A program made the position numbers and the translations under genes. This document shows, piece by piece, positions 1 through 5,070 of a stretch of DNA of 7,531 nucleotides. Under the pieces are notes generated by a model. The model was not told the origin of the DNA. It made no database searches and worked only from the letters and a program-made list of their open reading frames with translations. This DNA comes from Alphaproteobacteria bacterium (GTDB lineage Bacteria; Pseudomonadota; Alphaproteobacteria; Micropepsales; Micropepsaceae). The stretch lies in contig JAICVV010000093.1 in NCBI GenBank assembly GCA_025935155.1, positions 1 through 7,531 on the forward strand. Reading direction: 5' to 3'. The stretch's first letter is position 1. Each line of letters opens with the position of its first letter.

Positions 1-36
1 GGTGGTGCGGAGGTGTGACTCTCGCGAATTGCGCAT

Positions 37-160
37 GGTTCTCCCCCGCAAAGCGGGGGAGGTGTCGAACGAGCGAAGCGAGTGAGACGGAGGGGGCATT
101 CGCATGCGCCCCCTCCACCGCCTTCGGCGGTCCCCCTCCCCCGCTTTGCGGGGGAGGAAC
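37..160. repeat. Intergenic palindromic repeat element (REP/MITE-like) with inverted terminal hairpins
   Basis: Four stem-loops are packed into about 120 bp. The first is a perfect 9-bp stem with an AAA loop (41-49/53-61). The second is GGAGGGGGC/GCCCCCTCC (89-97/108-116). The third is ACCGCC-TTC-GGCGGT (117-131). The fourth is a 10-bp stem with a TTT loop (135-144/148-157). The 21-bp core of the last hairpin is the exact reverse complement of the first, so the element as a whole is an inverted repeat. The 65-88 interior has the GAGCGAAGCGAG wording I recall from dispersed repeats of alphaproteobacterial genomes (recollection, not a search). It carries no credible gene; the ORFs crossing it are translated repeat. 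It may act as a bidirectional terminator for an unseen upstream gene. The 36 bases before it show nothing assignable. Confidence 0.8.
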
Positions 161-184
161 CTGAACGCGTAACGTCTCCGTGCA

Positions 185-194
185 GGGGAGGTGA
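185..194 (+). promoter_or_regulatory. Ribosome binding site that decides the start of the DUF7079-like gene
   Basis: GGGGAGGTGA contains an eight-base match to the 16S anti-Shine-Dalgarno (GGAGGTGA, 187-194). Its spacing to the GTG at 200 is 5 nt. The in-frame GTG at 191 lies inside this site and would have no room for ribosome binding, so 200 is the better start. Confidence 0.55.
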
Positions 195-199
195 AGTGC

Positions 200-622
200 G
201 TGACCGATTCGCTATCGGACGGAGAGATTCAAAACCGCATCCCGGTGTGGTGCGCGTTGGCGCAGTTGTTTCTCGATACCGAATTGCAGCCGGCGGATTT
301 CGCTCGTATTGCCGCGGTGATTTTTCAGGCGGGTTTGTCGGCTGAAGAGGCCGAGAAGATTCTGAACCAGGAAGTGGCGCCAGCCTTCACGTCAAACCTC
401 CTAAACGTTGCGGGCGAATGGGCGGGGTGGTCCGACGAATTCATCAAGGAACGGGTGCTGGCGCATCTCAAGGCGAAGACAGCACAACGCGCCATAGCCA
501 AAATCCGCGCGCGCGGGCACCGCAGTCTTTACATGGGTGCCTGGAAAGAAGTCGCAAGATGGCTGACTCAAATCCAACACACCGGATCAACCTCCACGGC
601 GACCGTAAAACGGAGAGGATAA
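200..622 (+). CDS. Small soluble DUF7079-like protein of unknown function
   Basis: This gene encodes 140 residues from the GTG at 200; an upstream in-frame GTG at 191 would add three residues but overlaps the ribosome binding site. There is no signal peptide or membrane segment, so the product should be cytoplasmic and mostly helical. Two blocks stand out: IPVWCALAQLFLDTEL at residues 14-29 and NLLNVAGEWAGW at 66-77, joined by an acidic helix (47-60). From memory these blocks are the signature of DUF7079 proteins, a family of about 110-140 residues with no known activity. The tail (about 88-140) is basic and low in complexity, and the protein ends KRRG. The repeat element lies immediately upstream, leaving little room for a promoter. 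The next gene starts 34 bp downstream in the same direction, suggesting co-transcription. The ORF is very likely real; the family name is moderately sure; no function can be claimed. Confidence 0.75.
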   Translation: MTDSLSDGEIQNRIPVWCALAQLFLDTELQPADFARIAAVIFQAGLSAEEAEKILNQEVAPAFTSNLLNVAGEWAGWSDEFIKERVLAHLKAKTAQRAIAKIRARGHRSLYMGAWKEVARWLTQIQHTGSTSTATVKRRG

Positions 623-660
623 ATGCCGGAAATCGTGCTGTAATGACTGCAGCAACATGA
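623..660 (+). other. Two micro-ORFs tiling the gap between the first two genes (possible translational coupling)
   Basis: The DUF7079-like gene stops at 620-622 (TAA) and an ATG follows at once at 623, opening MPEIVL with stop TAA at 641-643. That stop overlaps an ATG at 643 (TAATG), opening MTAAT with stop TGA at 658-660, which overlaps the lipoprotein ATG at 657 (ATGA). GGAGAGGA (612-619) could serve as ribosome binding site for the first micro-ORF. The lipoprotein start has no Shine-Dalgarno of its own, so ribosome hand-over along the chain would explain how it is translated. Chance is a real alternative, as short ORFs are common. Confidence 0.25.
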
Positions 661-1361
661 GAGATTGGCGCTTGAACAGGATTCAGCGGCGGCAGTTCCG
701 GAATGTTTTTGGCGTTATCGTCTGCGCGCTGGCGTTGTCGGGCTGTTTCGATCTCACGCAGAAGCTTTCCATCGATCGCAGCGGCGGCGGCCATTACGAA
801 ATGGCGATCACCGCGAATGGACTGCTGGGCGAAGCGCTCCGTGACAATAAATCCGGCATCCGGCTGAGCGGCAATCGGGCGCGGACCCGCACCGCAACCA
901 TCGGTGACAAGACAACGGAAACCGCGGTCATCGATTTCAAATCGCTGTCCGATCTGCGCCTGTCCGATGAATCCCTCAGCCTCACCAATCATGGCGCGAG
1001 CTGGTTCGGGCTGGGGCCGAGGCATATCACCTTTCGCCGCACATTTCTGGTGGATCGCGCCCGCCGCGAGAACGTGCCGAAGTCCGCCGAAGAGGAAAAA
1101 TTTGGCGGCGAGCTGGCGCAAACCATGTTTGGCGATCACACCTACAGTTTCAGCGTGACCGTGCCCGGGTCCATCGAGCGCGCGGCGGCCATCCATATCG
1201 GCCGCGCCACGATTGTGCCCAAGGTGAGCAGCAGCGGCCTTAGCCACACGGTCACCTGGAGCATGCCGCTCTCCATGCTGCTGCAGGCAAAGCTGATCGC
1301 CTTCGAGGTCGATTTTTCGGCTTACGGCTCCTTTCCGGACGCGCAATCCCTTCCGGAGTAA
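657..1361 (+). CDS. Outer-membrane-type lipoprotein of unknown function (LppM-like resemblance)
   Basis: This 234-residue protein has a basic N-terminus (five Arg within residues 5-15), a hydrophobic stretch at 17-27 and a lipobox L-S-G-C with the lipidated Cys at residue 30. Residue +2 is Phe, not Asp, so Lol sorting to the outer membrane is expected. The mature part opens with F-D-L-T-Q-K-L-S-I-D followed by a Gly-rich turn and Y-E-M-A-I-T, and ends with a beta-rich segment (WSMPLSMLLQAKLIAFEVDF). This layout recalls LppM-type lipoprotein domains, but that is a weak recollection. The ATG at 657 lacks a clear ribosome binding site and overlaps the stop of a preceding micro-ORF; a TTG at 672 is an alternative start that would still leave a usable signal peptide. 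The gene sits between the DUF7079-like gene and a MAPEG gene and is probably co-transcribed with both. The substrate or partner is unknown. Confidence 0.8.
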   Translation: MRDWRLNRIQRRQFRNVFGVIVCALALSGCFDLTQKLSIDRSGGGHYEMAITANGLLGEALRDNKSGIRLSGNRARTRTATIGDKTTETAVIDFKSLSDLRLSDESLSLTNHGASWFGLGPRHITFRRTFLVDRARRENVPKSAEEEKFGGELAQTMFGDHTYSFSVTVPGSIERAAAIHIGRATIVPKVSSSGLSHTVTWSMPLSMLLQAKLIAFEVDFSAYGSFPDAQSLPE

Positions 1362-1409
1362 GGTACCGGCGGGGCTTGGTAGAAGGCGTCAGAGACAATC
1401 GAGGGAATT

Positions 1410-1877
1410 ATGAATACGCTGACTCTGCGCGATCCGCTGTTCGCCACATATGCCATTGCCGCGACCCTTATGATCCTCAAGGTCGTGAGCATGTCGTGGC
1501 TCACCGTTATTCGCATGATGCAGGCAAAGGGCGGCTTCCGCTCGCCGGAGGACCTCAAGAGGACGCCCTTCAATCCCGCACCGCATCCGCATCAGCTTGA
1601 GCCTAATGAGCGCGTCGATCGTATCCGCCGCATCCAGTTGAACGATCTTGAGAACGTGCCGTTTTTTCTGGCCGCGGGCTTTCTTTATATCCTCACGCGG
1701 CCGCCTCTGCTGCTGGCAGAGTGGCTGCTATACGGCTACGTGATTTCGCGGTTCCTGCATTTCGCCGCCTATTTCACCGGCCAAATTCATGAGGTCCGCG
1801 CGACCTTTTGGACAATCGGATCGTTAATTCTGATTTTCATGAGCGTCCGAACGCTGCTTTCGGCGCTCGGCTACTGA
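1410..1877 (+). CDS. MAPEG family membrane protein, microsomal glutathione S-transferase 1-like
   Basis: The 155-residue length equals that of mammalian MGST1. About four hydrophobic helices are visible: residues 10-36, 83-95, 99-122 and 131-150. Family landmarks are in place: a PED loop (46-48), the E-R-V-D-R-I-R-R-x-Q-L-N-D-L-E-N-V block (67-83, whose R-R/N-D-L-E-N core matches MGST1 R-R-A-H-L-N-D-L-E-N), and R113-x-x-H116-x-x-x-Y120 followed by R129, matching MGST1 R-I-Y-H-T-I-A-Y and its downstream Arg. The usual His before L-N-D-L-E-N is Gln76 here. MGST1-type proteins are inner-membrane trimers that conjugate glutathione to electrophiles or reduce lipid hydroperoxides; the substrate here is unknown. 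GAGGGA (1401-1406) gives good spacing to the ATG. The gene follows the lipoprotein by 48 bp and is probably the last gene of the cluster. Confidence 0.9.
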   Translation: MNTLTLRDPLFATYAIAATLMILKVVSMSWLTVIRMMQAKGGFRSPEDLKRTPFNPAPHPHQLEPNERVDRIRRIQLNDLENVPFFLAAGFLYILTRPPLLLAEWLLYGYVISRFLHFAAYFTGQIHEVRATFWTIGSLILIFMSVRTLLSALGY

Positions 1878-1883
1878 TCCATC

Positions 1884-1922
1884 GCGTGCCGGCAGGATCA
1901 CGCGTTCAGCACGCCGGCACGC
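1884..1922. terminator. Inverted repeat between convergent genes, likely bidirectional transcription stop
   Basis: A perfect 10-bp inverted repeat, GCGTGCCGGC (1884-1893) and GCCGGCACGC (1913-1922), surrounds a 19-nt loop. It lies 7 nt after the MAPEG stop, and its right arm is inside the last codons of the opposing regulator gene. All pairs are Watson-Crick, so it can fold in either transcript. No T-run follows on either strand, so it is not a canonical intrinsic terminator; it may block 3' exonucleases or slow polymerase. Confidence 0.5.
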
Positions 1923-3391
1923 CTCAGCCCTTCAATGCCCTTGCGGCGAAGTTCAGCATCGAGCACACGGTTTATCATCGCTTCCGGCGGCACGTCGGTT
2001 GCGTTCTGGTAAAGCCCCAGTTCCTTCCGCGCTTCCTCGGCATTGCCCAGGTGACCATGGACAGCCGCCATCATCAGATGAATCCTCGGCGTCCGGTACG
2101 TTGACTCGCTGTGCAGGCGCGCTGCTTCCACGAAATTGCCCTGCACGAAGCTGGCCATCGCCAAATGAGCCCGCGCCATCTCGCCCAATGGCGAGAGAGG
2201 ATCGAGCCGGGCCGATTCCCTGAAATGCCGCTCCGCCGCATTGCCGTCAGCCTCGATCAGGGACACGACGCCACTGACAAATTGCGCGTAAGCCGAGCCG
2301 GGATTGAGAGCCACGGCGCGATCGATCAATACGCGCGCGCGTACGGCATCGTTATCGAGATCCATCAAGGCATTGGCCGCCTGGGCGAGCACGGCGGCGT
2401 CGCCGGAGCCGGCGGAAATCGCCCGCTCGGCCATGGCGAGACCCTGGCGTCTGTGCCATTCCGGATTCTCGGACCAGCTATTGACCACCACCAGACTATG
2501 ACAGCTGGCCGCCTGTCCGATCGCCGGTGCAAAGTCCGGTTCGAGCGCTAAGGCGCGTTCCAATAGCCCGATGGCTTTCAGAACTTCAGGTTTGTGCAGG
2601 GTTGCCCTTAATGCGGCCGCCTGCAGATACAGATCGTAGCAACCGAGACTCTCGATGGGGCGGCGCGCGGCGTGGCGGCTTTCTACCGCAAGAACGGCTG
2701 GTTCGATCGCGGCGATACTGAGCGCGACCCGATCTTGCAGGGCAAAGACATCGTCCAGCGTGCCCTCGAACCGTTCACCCCACACTTGCGCATCCTGGCT
2801 GGCCTCCGTGAGCTTGACCGAAATGCGAACTCTCAAATCGAATCGTCGAACGCTGCCTTCGAGGACATAGCGCACGCCCAGCCTCTGGGCTGCCCGCGAT
2901 GCATCGACTGTCTGGCCCTTGAAGCTGCGGCTTGTGCCGCTGCCGACCACGAAGATAGAGCGGATTCGGCTGAGGGCCGTGATGATCTCCTCCGTCATTC
3001 CTTCGGCGAAGTAATCCTGGTCCGGATTGCCGCTGAGATTGATGAAGGGCAACACGGCAAGAGACGGTTTGTTGTGCGCCGGCAGCGGCGCCGGCGCGAT
3101 CGAGCCGGCAGTTGGCGATGTGCACGCCACGCCAAGTATTTTTTCGAATTCCGCGCGCGGCGTGGCCCACAACGTCATGTTGAAGCCGGGCTTCAGTTTG
3201 GCGAATTCGGTGCTGATGCGCGCAAGATTATAGCCGGTAGGTTTCATCTCGCCGGAGAGCCAACGGCTCACCATCGACTTGTGCACGCCCAGGGCCGACG
3301 AGAGCTGGCTGCGGCTCAAATTGCAGGCGTTGAGCGCAAGCGAAAGGCGCTCCCCGAAATCACTGCACCGATCCGGCAGATTCTGCGCCAC
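1898..3391 (-). CDS. Helix-turn-helix (Cro/C1-type) regulator with TolB-like domain and TPRs
   Basis: From the GTG at 3391 the product has 497 residues. Residues 12-75 form a Cro/C1-type DNA-binding domain (S-R-S-Q-L-S-S-A-L-G-V-H-K-S-M-V-S-R-W-L-S-G-E). A Pro/Ala-rich linker (about 88-109) leads to a TolB-like domain (about 110-250) with S-L-A-V-L-P-F-x-N-L-S-G-N-P-D-Q-D-Y-F-A-E-G-M-T-E-E-I-I. The rest (about 255-490) is helical and TPR-like, with L-E-R-A-L-A-L-E-P-D-F-A-P-A typical. In related proteins the TolB/TPR module follows a class III cyclase or a winged-helix domain; here a Cro/C1-type HTH takes that place. No membrane segment is evident, so it should be cytoplasmic. The frame stays open to a TTG at 3505, but those 38 extra residues are Arg/Gly-rich and overlap likely operator repeats. 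Divergence from the HAF gene suggests it controls that gene and itself (inference); the signal it senses is unknown. Confidence 0.85.
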   Translation of the reverse strand: MAQNLPDRCSDFGERLSLALNACNLSRSQLSSALGVHKSMVSRWLSGEMKPTGYNLARISTEFAKLKPGFNMTLWATPRAEFEKILGVACTSPTAGSIAPAPLPAHNKPSLAVLPFINLSGNPDQDYFAEGMTEEIITALSRIRSIFVVGSGTSRSFKGQTVDASRAAQRLGVRYVLEGSVRRFDLRVRISVKLTEASQDAQVWGERFEGTLDDVFALQDRVALSIAAIEPAVLAVESRHAARRPIESLGCYDLYLQAAALRATLHKPEVLKAIGLLERALALEPDFAPAIGQAASCHSLVVVNSWSENPEWHRRQGLAMAERAISAGSGDAAVLAQAANALMDLDNDAVRARVLIDRAVALNPGSAYAQFVSGVVSLIEADGNAAERHFRESARLDPLSPLGEMARAHLAMASFVQGNFVEAARLHSESTYRTPRIHLMMAAVHGHLGNAEEARKELGLYQNATDVPPEAMINRVLDAELRRKGIEGLRRAGVLNA

Positions 3392-3445
3392 CTTCTGTCC
3401 GCCCCCGCGCCATCCGCGATCTCCGGCGCGAGACGCGGTGTGCCG

Positions 3446-3474
3446 AATATTGGCCGTTTTCCGGCTCGGCGCAA
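3446..3474 (-). promoter_or_regulatory. Possible promoter of the regulator gene
   Basis: On the minus strand TTGCGC (3474-3469) and AATATT (3451-3446) are separated by 17 nt, sigma70-like spacing. AATATT is a conspicuous AT island in a GC-rich stretch and would start transcription about 45-50 nt before the GTG at 3391. Both boxes match the consensus poorly, so this is tentative. The -35 half overlaps the first CGCAACC repeat. Confidence 0.2.
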
Positions 3475-3514
3475 CCGGACGCAACCCGCCGCTATGCCGC
3501 CGCAACCCGCCGCT
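3470..3514. promoter_or_regulatory. Helically phased CGCAACC direct repeats, candidate operator
   Basis: CGCAACC occurs at 3470-3476, 3480-3486 and 3501-3507, start-to-start distances of 10 and 21 bp (one and two DNA turns). The last two copies extend to an identical 14-mer, CGCAACCCGCCGCT (3480-3493 and 3501-3514). They lie in the divergent region between the regulator and HAF genes, where an operator would be expected. No binding protein is proven; the adjacent HTH regulator is the obvious candidate. Confidence 0.4.
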
Positions 3515-3592
3515 TCGTGCTGCATCTCCCCGGCTTTGGCAGGCACGCCGATCCTGCGGCCCTCAATCAGCCTTGGCAACTGGAGGGCCAAA

Positions 3593-4810
3593 ATGAGCAC
3601 GAGCACGAAATCAGTTTTCGCATTCCTGCTGCTGGGCAGCGCTTTAGGACTGTTGCCCGCGGGCGCCACGGCAAAGCCAAATGTTCTCCATCAGGGGTTC
3701 AGGAGTTTGCCACTGGCGCGCTTAGGCGGCCACAGAGCCGAGCGCGATGCTTTCAGGCTGCACAAGCCGGCCGTGAACGCTACCGCACACCACCCGATAC
3801 GCGTGAATGCGAACTACACCATCGTCGATCATCCCAACGCCGATCCCGGCTATGGGACGCGGGTCTTTGGCATCAACGAGAGCAGCGTCGTGTCCGGCCA
3901 ATATGTGAACACGGATGACGGCGCGTTCCACGCCTTCCTGCGCATGCCGGACAACACCTATCCGGTGGACATTCAGGTTGGCACCAACGATACCTTCGTG
4001 GGGCTGCTGAACGACAAGAACGAAGTCTTCGGCTCCTATATCGACAACGATACCGGCATCGAACAGCCGTGGGTGCGCACAAAGGATGGCACCGTGACAC
4101 CGTTCCAGGTGCCGGACGGCACGGGCGGCGGCATCGGCCAGCTCATCAACAACAAGGGCGTGCTGGTCGGCGACTATTTTGACGGCAACGGCGCCTTCCA
4201 CTGCTTCACCCGCACCCGGAAAGGCACCATTACCGAATTGCCCGATGCGCCGGGCGCCGGCGCGGGTGCCAATCAGGGCTCCCAGGGCATCGGCATAAAC
4301 GAAGAAGGCGACGTCAGCGGCGGTATTGTGGACAACAACGACAACGCCATGGCTTTCATTCGCTGGGCAGACGGCAGCTACGAGGAGTTCCAGGCGCCCC
4401 TCGCCGGCACGGGCCCGGGTCAGGGCACCACTGCAGCGGAGATCGACGACCGGCACTGGGTTGTCGGACAGGTTATCGATTCCAACGGCGTGATGCACGG
4501 CTTCATTCGCGATCCGGACGGCATTTTCACGATTGTGAATGCACCGGACGCGGGAACATCGTCCGGCCAGGGCACCGTGGCGGTGGAGCATCGCGAAGCA
4601 GGATGGGCCATCGGCGAGTACATCGATTCAAATGACGTCTCGCACGGTTATTACCGGAAGGACAGCGGCAAGATTGTTGAATTCGATCCGCCAGGTGTGG
4701 GCGGCGCCGGGACGTATTATGTCGTTTCGAGCAACAAGGCGCACCAGATCGTGGGAGCCTTCCGGGATGAGAACGAGGTCCGTCACGGCTTCATCCGCAA
4801 TCCGAATTAG
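3593..4810 (+). CDS. Exported HAF-type repeat protein, predicted seven-bladed beta-propeller
   Basis: The gene encodes 405 residues. The ATG at 3593 follows GGAGGG (3582-3587) at ideal spacing and opens a Sec signal peptide (hydrophobic core 8-23, probable cleavage after A-T-A near residue 27); the open frame continues far upstream only as antisense of the regulator. The mature protein consists of seven repeats of 45-50 residues with consensus [YFVI]-x-D-x-[ND]-x3-H-[GA]-F-x-R, followed by D-G-x-[IF]-x-x-[FV] and P-[DG]. The repeat Arg is at 117, 162, 207, 257, 306, 355 and 402. This matches HAF-family extracellular repeats. Repeat 7 ends three residues after its Arg, and residues 74-88 (N-Y-T-I-V-D-H-P-N-A-D-P-G-Y-G) look like its missing end, suggesting a closed propeller. 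Repeat 2 has Q-P-W in place of H-G-F. It should be periplasmic or secreted; no catalytic motif is visible and its ligand is unknown. It is divergent from the HTH/TolB/TPR regulator. Confidence 0.88.
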   Translation: MSTSTKSVFAFLLLGSALGLLPAGATAKPNVLHQGFRSLPLARLGGHRAERDAFRLHKPAVNATAHHPIRVNANYTIVDHPNADPGYGTRVFGINESSVVSGQYVNTDDGAFHAFLRMPDNTYPVDIQVGTNDTFVGLLNDKNEVFGSYIDNDTGIEQPWVRTKDGTVTPFQVPDGTGGGIGQLINNKGVLVGDYFDGNGAFHCFTRTRKGTITELPDAPGAGAGANQGSQGIGINEEGDVSGGIVDNNDNAMAFIRWADGSYEEFQAPLAGTGPGQGTTAAEIDDRHWVVGQVIDSNGVMHGFIRDPDGIFTIVNAPDAGTSSGQGTVAVEHREAGWAIGEYIDSNDVSHGYYRKDSGKIVEFDPPGVGGAGTYYVVSSNKAHQIVGAFRDENEVRHGFIRNPN

Positions 4811-4825
4811 CAAGAACTCCTGAAA

Positions 4826-4903
4826 GGCGCGCGTCGCTTCACAGGGCCGGCAACCCGGCTCCAGCGGGACACAAGCTCCTACGGGCGATGCGCGCCGCCT
4901 TTT
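4826..4903 (+). terminator. Long branched stem-loop with T-run after the HAF gene
   Basis: GGCGCGCGTCGC (4826-4837) pairs with GCGATGCGCGCC (4885-4896) over 12 pairs with one G-U. The enclosed loop carries a second 7-pair stem (4844-4850/4855-4861, loop CAAC), also with one G-U. TTTT follows at 4900-4903. Both wobble pairs are G-U only in rightward RNA and become A-C mismatches in leftward RNA, so the fold belongs to the HAF transcript, whose stop codon is 15 nt before the stem. The 47-nt loop is long for an ordinary intrinsic terminator, so an RNA-stability or regulatory role for the small downstream ORF is possible. Confidence 0.6.
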
Positions 4904-4955
4904 CACTGAATACGCCTACATGCGGATTCCATCACTGACCCAATGGAGGGAAAAC

Positions 4956-5069
4956 ATGAAAGCGACATTTGCAATAACAACAGCGCTGCTGGCCATCTCG
5001 ACCGCCGCAAACGCAAGCGGGCACTGCTCGCTTGCCAGTCTGCGAGGGAACCACGGCCCGTGCGGATAA
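4956..5069 (+). CDS. Small secreted two-cysteine peptide, or truncated N-terminal stub
   Basis: This 37-codon ORF (M-K-A-T-F-A-I-T-T-A-L-L-A-I-S-T-A-A-N-A, then S-G-H-C-S-L-A-S-L-R-G-N-H-G-P-C-G) is preceded by GGAGGG (4945-4950) at ideal spacing. Residues 1-20 form a textbook Sec signal peptide with cleavage expected after A-N-A. The mature part would be 17 residues with Cys24 and Cys36, able to form one disulfide. Its stop is one base from the stop of the opposing TonB-dependent receptor. Two readings are open: a genuine tiny exported peptide, or the start of a longer secreted protein cut off here. The C-S-x-A-S-L-x-G start resembles, from memory, the mature N-terminus of some larger secreted hypothetical proteins. 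A hairpin at 5013-5035 lies inside the ORF. The ribosome binding site and signal peptide together make pure chance unlikely. Confidence 0.45.
   Translation: MKATFAITTALLAISTAANASGHCSLASLRGNHGPCG
5013..5035 (-). terminator. Hairpin downstream of the TonB-dependent receptor gene, inside the small ORF
   Basis: GCAAGCG (5013-5019) and CGCTTGC (5029-5035) form a perfect 7-bp stem. Read leftward it lies 36-58 nt past the receptor stop and is followed by GTTTG, a weak T-run, so it may end that transcript. Read rightward two more inner pairs form (one G-U), and the hairpin sits at the predicted signal-peptide cleavage site of the small ORF. Confidence 0.3.
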
Positions 5070-5070
5070 A

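Noticed and set aside
1..18. Possible C-terminal codons of an upstream gene ending in TGA at 16-18
   Set aside because: Five codons at the window edge are too few to support a gene call.
41..157. CRISPR-like array because of repeated palindromes
   Set aside because: The hairpin units are inverted, unequal and not separated by regular unique spacers.
146..175. TTGCGG/TAACGT promoter-like pair before the DUF7079-like gene
   Set aside because: The match is weak, the spacing is 18 nt, and half of it lies inside the repeat hairpin, so it cannot be separated from chance.
468..1346. Long leftward ORF (292 codons) opposite the lipoprotein gene
   Set aside because: It is antisense to a well-formed lipoprotein with a lipobox, is rich in Arg, Ala and His as GC-rich shadow frames are, and shows no recognisable domain.
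3392..3505. N-terminal extension of the regulator to the TTG at 3505
   Set aside because: The extra 38 residues are Arg/Gly-rich without family character, there is no good ribosome binding site, and the stretch contains the phased direct repeats expected in a control region.
2672..3592. Upstream in-frame extension of the HAF gene to 712 codons
   Set aside because: The extension is antisense to the regulator, would bury the signal peptide inside the protein, and ignores the strong ribosome binding site at 3582-3587.
3722..4591. Leftward ORF (289 codons) opposite the HAF gene
   Set aside because: It mirrors a regular repeat protein, so its apparent repetitiveness is inherited; there is no domain or credible ribosome binding site.
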